DNA of 64,000 bases, from positions 22,395,095 through 22,459,094 of the forward strand of contig OX246746.1 of the NCBI GenBank assembly GCA_945910005.1. Direction: 5' to 3'. Below the pieces are notes generated by a model. That model was not told the origin of the DNA. It ran no database searches and saw nothing but the letters and a program-made list of their open reading frames with translations. Positions 42,601 through 50,254 of the stretch are shown in pieces. This stretch comes from Isoperla grammatica (lineage: Eukaryota > Arthropoda > Insecta > Plecoptera > Perlodidae). The stretch's first letter is position 1; every line of letters begins with the position of its first letter. A program made the position numbers and the translations under genes.

Positions 42601-44639
42601 TTTGATCAGAGTCTGTGTCGAGTGTCAGCTTTGGGTCGACCCTTTCAGCGGCCACTCGAGGGGGCGATGCCAGCGAATGTGAGCGTCCAACAGACTCAAG
42701 CACTGCCAAGGGACCTCCAACAGGTAACCCATTTTCAATTAAGATGCTTCAAAAATAATACATTGTGTACATTAAGGACATTCCAGACACTTTGTTTTCG
42801 TTTTTTAAATATCCATCTAAACAGCCATACACACAACTATAGTACCAAGCAAAGGTAAATCTTTCATGTTTCTAATTGCAATAAAACATGGTTCCGGTTC
42901 CAAAAGGGATCGCACGTTACTGGAATTACTTTCAATAATTCCCTACCAGAACTGAACCGTGACGTAGAAGATTCTGATTAACAAATTATAAAAATTCCCT
43001 CCTACTTGAAAGACAATGCTTCATATTCAATTACAGATTTTTGAAGACTAATTATATAGTCTCATAATAGTCTAATAATAAATGAACATGACACGGCAAG
43101 TATGAGATTTTCAGTCTGTACTATGTACCAGTTACTTACTTTATACTTATCTCTCTAGTTTAGGTTAGTTATAAGAAATGATGTGCAAATGTCCCAAGCA
43201 CATCGGTAAGGGGCCGACATTATGTGTAATACCGCTTAAGTTGATTCGACTGATTGCGTTTCTAGGGGAAGTTTCATCGGAAGCCCTGAGTCCTGGCAGC
43301 CCTGACGAAGAAAGTTCCGGTGAACCAGGAAGTCAAGGTGTTAAGCCACGGCTGCAGCGTTCCAAAGCCCAGAGCAGGAAAACATTTCGACTACGTAAAA
43401 GTAGAAAGAGTCATATGGAGGTAAACACTATAGTTTATATACGTAAATGTGCATGCACAACTCATTTTGTGTTGGTATAACCTAACTTCAGCTTTATGAT
43501 CTTCTTCTTCTCCTCTTAATCTCACATCGACAGATGTATATCATCATGTGTGTCCTCCTCAACTCCTGTTCCTTGCTGTCCAGCTCCCTTGGCATTCCTC
43601 ATAGTGCGCTCTTTCAGCATTGAACATCGTTATAGATGTTGCCTGTTATCTATTACATTCCCACAGAGCTTGCATGTACTGCTCTCGGCCAGCCCTATTC
43701 TATGTAGGTGCTTTGCTAGCAAGTCATGGCCAGTACCTAGGCGTCGTTGTACGTTTTCTATATTGGTTTGTTCCATTATATTACATTCCATTATGTTCCA
43801 TTATCCCCTTATTAGCACATGGATGCGTAAAGGCTTAAAAATTGAAATAGTTCACAATTGATTCTAATTGAATTTTAATGAAATCAATTGATGGGCATAT
43901 ACTCTAACAGTAGATTGTCTATAAATATATCTCTGATTTGTTAGCGAATAAAAGTATGAACTAGGTCTTGATCTGTGTAGGTATCTCATATCAAGGTGGA
44001 GCGCATGACGGAGACAGTGGCAAACACAGAAGAGGCAGTTGTCAGCACGACTGACAGGCCTGCTGGGACTTCTGAGCAGCAATCGCAAGAGCCGTCCACA
44101 ACCAAGCTTCGACACCGCCTCCCCTCTCGTCACGACCAATCGTCCATCTCCTGGGACCAAGTCTCGCAAAACTCATCATCCTTTTCAGGTAATGAATGAC
44201 TCCCGAGTACAAACTGTTCACTTACACATGCCTTAAAGTATTCAATTGTTGTACGGTTCAATTTTCCAAAAGTTCACATCTATATTGAGCTAATCATAAA
44301 CATTTGTTAGAAATAAAACTAGATGGAATACAATTGTTTTAAGTGCATGACTTTAAATTACAACCAGAAGTTTGTTCAAATGTCATGTTATGTTTAAAAA
44401 ACAATAAAATAACTGTGAACATATAGTGGGCATGCACCAGCAATGGAATTTGTCTTTTGCTAGGCGTGTTGCTGATGGGAAGCCCGCCTGGACCTCCCCT
44501 CGCCTCTCCAGAAGCCCACGACCTACTGTCATCCACCGCCGATGACACTTCCATCAACAGCACTGATGACACCCTCCATCCTTCACCGCAGTCTTTGATG
44601 TTGGGCTTTGACGTCCAAGATGAGGACACTCTTATTTAA
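18856..44639 (+). CDS. UNC80: UNC80, C-terminal ~1922 aa in 33 exons (5' part outside window)
   Basis: UNC80 is a giant, mostly helical cytoplasmic scaffold that binds UNC79 and the sodium-leak channel NALCN and is needed for channel localisation and activity in neurons. Recognition rests on long conserved blocks in order, including FHAPLAILVKGASILAGEQF, YQVWPRMEEGAHVTFKVPPP, VRSPQEDGQRLIGTALSILW, KILRHLIRFVPKLPQQAAFA and RKPFILQMFGSVSAILD. I inferred 33 exons with AG/GT junctions; all 32 joins keep phase and the exons total 5769 bp, exactly 1923 codons with the TAA stop. Vertebrate UNC80 is about 3,250 aa, so roughly the last 60% is here. Exon coordinates are in the five block entries. First exons are missing: the upstream 18.8 kb is repeat DNA. 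The C-terminal tail is Ser/Pro-rich and probably disordered. Confidence 0.96.
20111..20340 (+). repeat. 109-bp tandem duplication across a UNC80 exon end
   Basis: The end of the exon (ACGACTCTCACGATGC...GAGTGCAAG), its GTTTGT donor and about 75 bp of intron are repeated once with an offset of 109 bp, followed by the start of a third copy (TTCAGTAGCACA). The copies differ at a few positions (for example GATGCAAGGGGAGGAG versus AATGCGAGGGGAACAG). The duplicated donor is intact; an AG directly precedes the copied exon segment. Confidence 0.93.
20637..20897 (+). mobile_element. tRNA-derived SINE, copy 1
   Basis: The head resembles a tRNA gene: TGTCTCAGTGGTAAGATC (A-box region) and GGTTCGATACC (a good pol III B box) about 40 bp apart. 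A body shared with the copy at 35304 follows: TTTTCCTCAGTCACAAGGC, GCTGGGATTGA, ACCGCAATAC, TAGTCACCT and GGGCAGGTTTCCTACAAAA. The copies are diverged, so both are old. It lies in an intron of UNC80. Confidence 0.82.
22332..22381. repeat. (GT)n followed by a G run
   Basis: About 16 GT repeats run straight into 17 G in an intron of UNC80. It is a simple repeat. Confidence 0.95.
23515..23763. mobile_element. MITE, GGATTCACAAGA family, copy 1
   Basis: The left end GGATTCACAAGACTTTTTCT and right end CTCTTGTGAATCCAGG are inverted repeats. The body includes CCAGACCAAGGTCACA and GAAGTTACTAATTCCTCG, both shared with the copy at 27197-27433. Non-coding; in an intron of UNC80. Confidence 0.75.
24990..25450 (+). 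mobile_element. Penelope-like element, 3' fragment
   Basis: An open frame at 24988-25347 reads FDNTSVLPATSKDYRPCLV, EAIEIEMQPDNFNREDGLKL and SRAWQPTLQRLK. The E-A-I-E-I...N-F-N-R-E-D-G...L-S-x-x-W-x-P string is characteristic of the GIY-YIG endonuclease end of Penelope-like retroelements. A short Arg-rich extension follows, then a ribozyme-like motif. Upstream RT sequence is absent, so this is a 5'-truncated copy in an intron of UNC80. Confidence 0.72.
25358..25405 (+). ncRNA. Possible hammerhead ribozyme motif of the Penelope-like element
   Basis: CTGAAGA (25364-25370) fits the CUGANGA core box. It is followed by GGACT and AGTCC able to pair as stem II, then GAAA and CGTC (GAAACGTC, 25390-25397). 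ACT before the core can pair with AGT after it as stem I. The hammerhead strands seen in Penelope-like elements have this order. Weak points are one extra T before stem II and no room for an intramolecular stem III, although ACGT could pair between two copies. Confidence 0.4.
25564..30972 (+). CDS. UNC80: UNC80 exon block B (eight exons)
   Basis: Exons: 25564-25771, 26353-26542, 27499-27668, 27983-28231, 28635-28767, 29354-29494, 30303-30496 and 30862-30972. This is the best-conserved part: RFQVLWKLRYQVWPRMEEGA, ENFLITTIPITVQAAYEP, FALYNYIIGYVMFYVRSPQE, HGIMFKDLKQILRKEQCDAS and YVRDFYFFKRSQYPQLELV. Donors are consensus GT except after the last exon, where the sequence is AAG|GCAAGT, a typical GC-AG intron. 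A splice-like AG at about 30155 was considered as an extra exon, but direct joining of 29494 to 30303 already keeps frame (ACT C|AT). Confidence 0.93.
26575..26808. mobile_element. Foldback element with a partial tandem copy
   Basis: A 55-bp arm at 26575-26629 (TGCAGGAATAAGAGCCAGAA...) is nearly perfectly complementary to 26675-26729. The segment from TGGAGTTTGTTTTTCTTAA onward is then repeated directly about 100 bp downstream in more diverged form. It starts only ~30 bp after a UNC80 exon donor. Confidence 0.8.
27197..27433. mobile_element. MITE, GGATTCACAAGA family, copy 2
   Basis: Ends GGGCCTGGATTCATTTATAA and CCTCTTGTGAATCTAGACC. The interior ACCAGACCCAGGTCACA and AAGTTACTAATTCCTGG match the copy at 23515-23763. 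It lies in another intron of UNC80. Confidence 0.75.
29118..29254. mobile_element. Small MITE related to the one at 5318
   Basis: Ends AGTCTTACAATCTCC and GGGACATTGTAAGACT are inverted repeats. The core TGGTTGCCATGGTGAAAACA matches TTGCTTGCCATGGTGAAGAC in the element at 5318-5462. Confidence 0.6.
29967..30093. mobile_element. 127-bp hairpin element
   Basis: CTTACACATGCTTACGTCAC on the left matches the complement of GTGACGAAAGCATGTGTAAG on the right; AGCCAATCA and TGATTGGCT also pair further in. Non-coding; in an intron of UNC80. Confidence 0.75.
31956..34603 (+). CDS. UNC80: UNC80 exon block C (four exons)
   Basis: Exons: 31956-32185, 33100-33295, 33812-34030 and 34458-34603. They encode LLGLDVLHKFMWVRLIARMF, INAAYNFKNIFSINGYLLIM (across one junction), RKPFILQMFGSVSAILD, LVKEEKPLKAIDFCYHDEDE and AILPCYVQHIQFATYGKEGK. 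The third exon acceptor is TTTGAAG|GTTCAAGC rather than the alternative AG seven bases on, because it preserves phase and gives VQANCLFNLL. Regular helical HEAT/ARM-like composition matches this part of the family. Confidence 0.92.
32617..32944. mobile_element. 328-bp MITE with perfect 17-bp terminal repeats
   Basis: TTTGTTCGTTTGTCCTG at the left end has an exact reverse complement at the right end. The interior repeats ACTCC/GGAGT words in both orientations (for example TTACTCCC and GGAGTAATGATCACAGG). No target duplication is obvious. In an intron of UNC80. Confidence 0.8.
33599..33636. repeat. (TA)n microsatellite
   Basis: About 19 TA repeats in an intron of UNC80. Confidence 0.95.
35304..35530 (+). 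mobile_element. tRNA-derived SINE, copy 2
   Basis: TGGCTCAGTGCGTAGCAC (A-box region) and a decayed B box (GGTGCTATACC) are followed by the body shared with the copy at 20637: GAGTCACAAGGCGAAAGCTG, ACCGCAATACC, AGTCACCTGAAGAG and GGGCAGGTTTCCTACAAAA. In an intron of UNC80. Confidence 0.82.
35647..36079. mobile_element. Palindromic element built of ~15-bp ACTGATCGAAAATAA repeats
   Basis: The ends are inverted: CCATCTGTACTTATTTAG on the left and CTAAATAAGTACAGATGG on the right. The left arm holds about 14 tandem variants of ACTGATCGAAAATAA. The right arm holds about six units in the opposite orientation (TTTTCGATCAGTTTA). About 90 bp of unrelated sequence forms the loop. The direct repeats explain an apparent Phe/Asp/Gln-rich reading frame on the minus strand. 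Non-coding; in an intron of UNC80. Confidence 0.85.
36188..40786 (+). CDS. UNC80: UNC80 exon block D (seven exons)
   Basis: Exons: 36188-36515, 37496-37699, 38234-38350, 38509-38640, 39901-40024, 40141-40347 and 40602-40786. The first contains a polar linker (QRASPEHKGSSQRNYSRGPY) before EFRKPRDILLATVAEFLTKA. The second carries RLADIAHSLLKVSPYDPDTM and TEWTNEAMRPALITILRRLD, strongly UNC80-like. The fifth has LLMPLCLRVGSGRK and the seventh ALKIMVVCFERELVSDW and TPLFVLLHPFIVQK. All splice sites are canonical. Confidence 0.92.
36533..36797. mobile_element. Near-perfect foldback element with 15-bp flanking duplication
   Basis: The arms (GAGCTTGGAGGTAAGGATAG... and its complement ending CTCCAAGCTC) match over about 85 bp with few differences. 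TTTGTGGGTTGTTTG occurs at 36533-36547 and again at 36783-36797, as expected of a long target duplication. Arm identity suggests a young insertion. It begins 18 bp after a UNC80 donor. Confidence 0.8.
41131..44639 (+). CDS. UNC80: UNC80 exon block E: C-terminal tail (seven exons)
   Basis: Exons: 41131-41296, 41439-41603, 42610-42723, 42825-42854, 43266-43420, 43981-44188 and 44464-44639. The first still matches UNC80 folded sequence (HIQFVIREKLKGFSLPS, LAHEMKQLKEELEDRRY). The rest is a low-complexity, Ser/Thr/Pro/Arg-rich tail ending FDVQDEDTLI and TAA. The 30-bp exon at 42825 is inferred from good flanking splice sites and exact phase; without it the frame is still kept, so it could be a skipped cassette. 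Tail exons are called mainly by splice signals and continuous frame. Confidence 0.82.
41765..42165 (-). pseudogene. LINE RT C-terminal fragment and tail
   Basis: The minus strand reads ARYEKAPIYAGTIFMNLLPR, NIKEIVEIGLFKRSLKNYL and YYEIKEYVQ, the pattern of LINE RT C-termini (N-x-L-P then F-K-x-x-L-K-x-Y-L). The 3' end, near 41770, is AAATAAATAAAT. An internal inverted repeat (ACCAAGAAACATAAAAGAAA and its complement, about 41937-42095) shows a local rearrangement after insertion. In an intron of UNC80. Confidence 0.7.
42277..42295. repeat. Poly-G run
   Basis: An uninterrupted G tract in an intron of UNC80. Confidence 0.9.
43540..43765 (-). pseudogene. LINE C-terminal zinc-knuckle fragment
   Basis: The minus strand reads NVQRRLGTGHDLLAKHLHRI, GLAESSTCKLCG and IDNRQHL, an in-frame TAA, then RCSML. 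The R-L-x-T-G-H start followed by C-x-x-C...H...C is the gag-like knuckle after the RT of some LINEs. The stop marks it as dead. In an intron of UNC80, and of a different type from the LINE at 41765. Confidence 0.65.
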
Positions 44640-47600
44640 GGCTCTTCTCTCTCGGCTAGTTATTTTCATTGTAATCGACCAACGGAGAGATATAGACATT
44701 ACCCAATACAGCGAAGTTCAAGCAATATTCCTTACACATTGTGATAACTCAAAAAACACTGGGAACCATTATGGGGGTTGTGCTTGCAACCCGAGAACTA
44801 TTCCACTTTTCGCCATTTGCCAGGTTATGTGGTCTATGGCTACGGTTCTAGCACAGAGGGACGTGTATTGTAATTTCTATTTTTAATTCAAAGTATATCT
44901 TGTTTAAATGGCAAAAGCACCTAGAAGGGGATGGAATTTAACAGCTGCTGGTCAGTAAAAATATACACCCTAATAGGTGCTAGCCTTACCTGATAAATAC
45001 ACGGCCTTCATTTGTAATACCCATCATATGGCTTTCAAAGTGTCGAGTTTCACTTTTGGCGGATCAGGCTAATGCAAAAATGTTCATGTTTACACACATT
45101 TCATTCCATTAATTGTAGATATTTATATTGATCAAGCTAGAAGAGTATATAATATGTAATGTTATGTAATGTATTAGAGTGCCATTGGTATATTCAAATG
45201 GAAACTCAGTACGAAAATACAAACTAAAGACTGTTTTATTAGTAGTTACAGTTGAAGAATTGTACTTGTCATACCCAGTGATTTACATAATTAATTAATT
45301 GACCGTTTGGCTAAGAATTAAGAGAAGGGCAAAACTTAACTGATAGCAAGTCACAGAAAATATGATGTTTTTTATCCAGGTAGTTATATCGCACAAATAA
45401 CTGTTCCTTGTTACCTTTTCTATGTGCTAGGTCATGTGTAGACAGCACGTGGTAATGTTTTAGTTATGTGTATTTTGTTTAAACAAAACTTTAGTTGATA
45501 GTACAAGTACAATATTACATACAAATGCCATTACATATAATATTACCGGTTGTGCAAATTATTGTGTTTGTTATTTTGAACGAATTCTCAGGCAATCAGG
45601 CTCCGTTGAACAATAATTTGATCCGTGAACTTTGAATTTTTAACCAAACACAAAAGTTGGTTGGAAGTACTTAAATGCAAGAAGATTATTGAGTATACCA
45701 AATCTCATGAAGGCGCACATCTGAAGGGGTGAATATACGGCAAAGATTAAATACTTTGAGGACGTTTCAAGTATTAAGGTTCTATGTTCAACAGAAGATG
45801 CTGTTTAATGTTAGGTTCGGGTCAAAACTTGAACTGGTTTGCACTATCCCATAAAGACGTGTAGCCGTATGATTGGATCTACATATCACTTGTTTCCAGA
45901 TACGTGTCCCCGTGAGCTACAAGATGTTCAGTATAGGGAACATACATCATTTTTTAGTTGACGTTCTTGTTACTGTGTTGGTCTTGTTTTATGAAAACAT
46001 TTTGTACAACTGCTTGTGAGATCACATTTACAGTAAATATTTTAAATAAAATCGAGAATAATTCAAAATGTTATTTCAGGCAGAGCTGAGAATATTTTTG
46101 ATCGTTATAGGTTATAAAAGGGTGGTGTTATACAGCAGGAATCACGAGGCATTTGTAATAGGTAGGTACCATTAATGTATTATGTACAGAAATAATCCAT
46201 TATGTTTTTATACATGTAATTTTGTAAGAATCTAATTACCGGTATTGAAGATAAATTTTCAATCCATATTTTTAGATGGATGACCTCTCGGGATTATGCA
46301 GCAAAAGAAAAATTGGTTTTCAACTATAAATGTCAGGCAAAAAAATGTTTTAATGTTATTTTTCTTTTGAATTTAAATTGTTTATCAATGAATGAACAGC
46401 AATACTAGTTTAAATTTGGCAGCTATTGGGTACATAGGCCTACACATTTGGAAGAGGATGTACAAAAACTATTGAAATATGCTTTACTAACTTTAGCCCT
46501 TACAGAATTCAATATATGACTGAATTGTATGCTGTAATTACTGTACTACCTCGTTTTATGCAAACAAATATGTTCAATATGACATATATTAGCTAAAAAG
46601 TGATGTGTGTACCATACCATATTAAGTATTATATTTATGGGTGTTGTAGCTGAGAAAAGCGCACAAGCTTAAGTTCCGCTGTGTAACTAAGGAACTCGTG
46701 ATCGTGTTTTATGTACTTGTTAAACAATCTTTGTCATTGCCATTTCATACTATATCAAGATACACTCCAGCAAAACGTGGGGTCCTTAAAGAGATATGTA
46801 TTTAGGACATAAACTAAAAAAAATACTATATCTGTACATTTCGACCTTCAAATATGGAAAACACTACCAACTTTAGGCTACTATTAACATGACAAACAAC
46901 ATGGATGGCTATTAGACCAGTCATTTATGCAAGTCACACAAGTGCAACACGTCGCACAGAACTTCAAGAATTAAATCTTGTTTAGCTATACTGTACTTTG
47001 TTACAGCAGACTGGTACGTACTTTAGAAATATCACTTCCAGTGCCGAGTTTAATACAAATACTACATTTCATCTACATTGTTCGCTATGTGAATTGGCTG
47101 TGGCCAACCCAACGACGCCTGCGTTTTGACGAGTGAATCTTGAAGTAAGCTATCAGTACATTTCACTGCTGGTCAGTAAATGATTCAAAAGTTAACAATA
47201 AACTGTTGATATATTATAATATGCACTACATTTGTTTATTGTTGAACTATTTCGCTATATCTAATTCGTTTACTGGTCGGTGATTAGACACTAGACAGTG
47301 CAGTTGCTACATATACTATGTTCTTGTGGTGATAATCAAAGCAAGGCTCTAGAAGTGATAGCTCGTGAAACATTTCAGCTATTACTCCCGGAGTAGAATG
47401 ACACAAGTAATACTAATCTGTATTGCTGGGTTGAATTTGTGTTAGAAATGTAAGCAGCTATGGCAATTGAAAAGAAAACATGACTTTTGTTGGGATTTCA
47501 ATTTTGGATGTGAAACGAAAATTTATGAATTGCTCAGGTGTTTGTGTGGAGACAGAATGAGCTAGTAGTCCATCTATTTATCAATGTCATTCCCTCACAT

Positions 47601-49571
47601 GTCAGTTGTTTGCAATTCTCTACCCTCTACAAATTATATAACACATTTAATTTTACAGTAATCCCTTGTTAATTCAAATGTATATATATAATTCACACTA
47701 GTAGCAAATCAGTTGTCTGTGCTAGTAGTGATGAAGTCCTTAAAGAAGGTTTTGGGTGCAAATCTTGCTGTTTAATGTTCTTTCAATTCAGAATTTTTTC
47801 ATTTTATTTAGGGGTAGATGGAAAATTTATATTTAATTGATTAAGATGTGGTGTTAATATCATACCATGTAAAGGTATATCCCTGAATGCAATATGCATT
47901 TATAAAATCTTAAGACGGCATAAGCAATTTGGAAAATGCTCTTTCAAAATAGTTAATTTGAAAAGATTAACTACTAACTAGACATTGCCTTACCTAATGC
48001 AATGAATTATAGAGATATCAATCTTAGTTCTACAATCATAGCTTAACACACTTCCTTGCTCCCCCCCCCCCCCACCCCCCTACAGGCTTGCTACAATCCC
48101 TTTTAATAATAATCAGTTTCAATAATGTACACATGTTCTCATGGGTGAAGTTTTACAGACTACTTTGTGTTGTGTTACAGTGGATTCATGCCCAGGCTGT
48201 TTAACCAACTACACCCTATTGCAAAATCCCTTTTTGTGTTTTGAGATTCTTTTCAATATCCATAGCTACAACGTGGTTGAGAAAATCACATATTGTGCCT
48301 GAATGGAGAAAGTGCGGAATGTAGCAACTAATGGGGAACAAGTACGGAAAATGATCTTTTAAGGACTTTTCATGTGAGTGAAATTTCGTAAAGAATTGGT
48401 GTTATGGAAGCGTAACATGTATGTACAGTAGCTTACTGAAATATACTTAGTAATGTTAGTTGTTGTAGAATATATCTACATAACAGAATGAATGAGTACC
48501 CAAAATAAATATTAAAATGTGTTTAAAGTGCTTTTACTATCAATTGGCCTAGGCATTTATGATACCAGCAGCAATAAAATTAGATAAATAATTTCCTTTA
48601 ATTAATGTTGTCTTCACTTGGAAATTTCAAATTCGTGATTGGCAAGACATGTTTTTCACTGGTTTTGCAACCATGACATGAAATTCACCTTTGACACCTT
48701 CTTACTTCCCAATCAGTGTGTGTGGCTCAATGACTTTTTTCCTGCTTCCAATGGAGAATGTCCAAGTTTCGCATTAAGGCTCCCATTTAAGGCTAAACGT
48801 GTTTTATCAATGTGATACAATAGGCTTGTTTGCCTGACCCGCTAGGGGTGGGCAAACGCATGTATCTTACTAAACGTGTACACGTCCAATCCCTGACATG
48901 CTAGCCTGCTTTAATGCAGAGAGAGCAACAACTATCATCATATGGCGCATTCGCATGTCTCACGGCTGTTCTCTGGGTGTCAGCCTGTAAAACATGCAGC
49001 TGCCAGAAAACCGAGAGCTTTTTGCTGCCTGATGGCTGACGACCGAGCAGCCATGCAGCCATCACCCTACGCCTTTAGGCCTGGAATAATATAATAATAA
49101 TAATAATAATTGTTATTATTATTTTACAAATGTGCTTAAAACACAATTTTACCATGCAAACATGAAATCTTTAGAATATGGCCAGATTCATACTCGAAAA
49201 TGTTCTGCAAAAGAAAATTCCCAAGCATTTTCAATTTCTAGCAAACAGGCAGACTTTTCACAGTCAAATAGTACGCTTTGTTAGCGTCGTTATGTTAGCA
49301 GTGTATATTTTGCATTGGAATAAAAAAATATAAATTTGGTCGTTACCTTTTATCCATCTAAATCGGAATGTGTGCAGCATGTGTAGGCTAAGTAGTGTAT
49401 TGGTAAGAGAGCAGCTATTGCAGTGGTTAACACCTTCCACTCTTCTTGCCTACCGTCACAAGAGTGGCTCAAAGTCATTGTACTAGGATTACCATATATT
49501 ATATTTGTAGTGACAGTCAAGGGTATGTTCAATATTAATCAATAGTCAAAATGTTTAGGAAACTCTGACAA
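44640..49571. other. UNC80 3' UTR and convergent intergenic region
   Basis: No coding frame of note. The first AATAAA after the UNC80 stop is at 46044-46049, which would give a 3' UTR of about 1.4 kb. A C run lies at 48061-48075 and (AAT)n at 49082-49125. UNC80 (plus) and the 2594-codon gene (minus) point toward each other across this stretch. Confidence 0.6.
46044..46049 (+). terminator. Candidate UNC80 poly-A signal
   Basis: AATAAA in the context TTTTAAATAAAATCG, the first such hexamer downstream of the stop. The actual cleavage site cannot be seen. Confidence 0.35.
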
Positions 49572-49577
49572 TTTATT
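49572..49577 (-). terminator. Candidate poly-A signal of the 2594-codon gene
   Basis: TTTATT on the plus strand (AATAAA on the minus) is the first canonical hexamer beyond the stop codon, about 680 bp downstream. Confidence 0.35.
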
Positions 49578-50254
49578 TGCCTATCATAAATGTACATTGC
49601 TCAATTTTTGATTAGATATATCACAGCCTGGTTATAATCTATTTATAGTAGGAACCCAAAACAGTTAACAATGAAAGTATCAGTCCATACTCATATAATT
49701 TTGGCAGTCTTATAGTGTAGACATAGTACTTATTATGCCTCTTAGAACATATCTAAAAATATTAGAATTTTGTATGCCAAAATAAAAAATACATCAGCAA
49801 GTTGAAAGTTATGGGCAACGTTTTAGTATTATTAAGAGGCCTACCAGGATATTAAAATCAGCACATATTTATAAACTTTGGCTCATGTGTATGAAAACTT
49901 ACATCACTCACCAGGTACAGTCGTAATGTATAGGCCTAGCTTAACAAACATACAAAAGCTTTGTATCAAACAAGTAAAATTTTCAAACAAATCCAGCAGT
50001 GCGGTGATTATACTAAAAAATTTTGAAACGTGTCCAAGCGGACAAGTTGTAGTCATATAAATGTTAAATAAATACCAGTCATCCTTTCAACAAGGCCTCA
50101 CTTCATAGCAATTTGAACACCATATTTCAACTAAACAATTTATAACACAATAAGCTTGGACACACAAGAGAAAATAAATTATATGACACATTGAAGTATT
50201 TCTTCAAATGAGATCAATCTTGATGACTCTGAATAAAGAGCAAATAAATATTGA

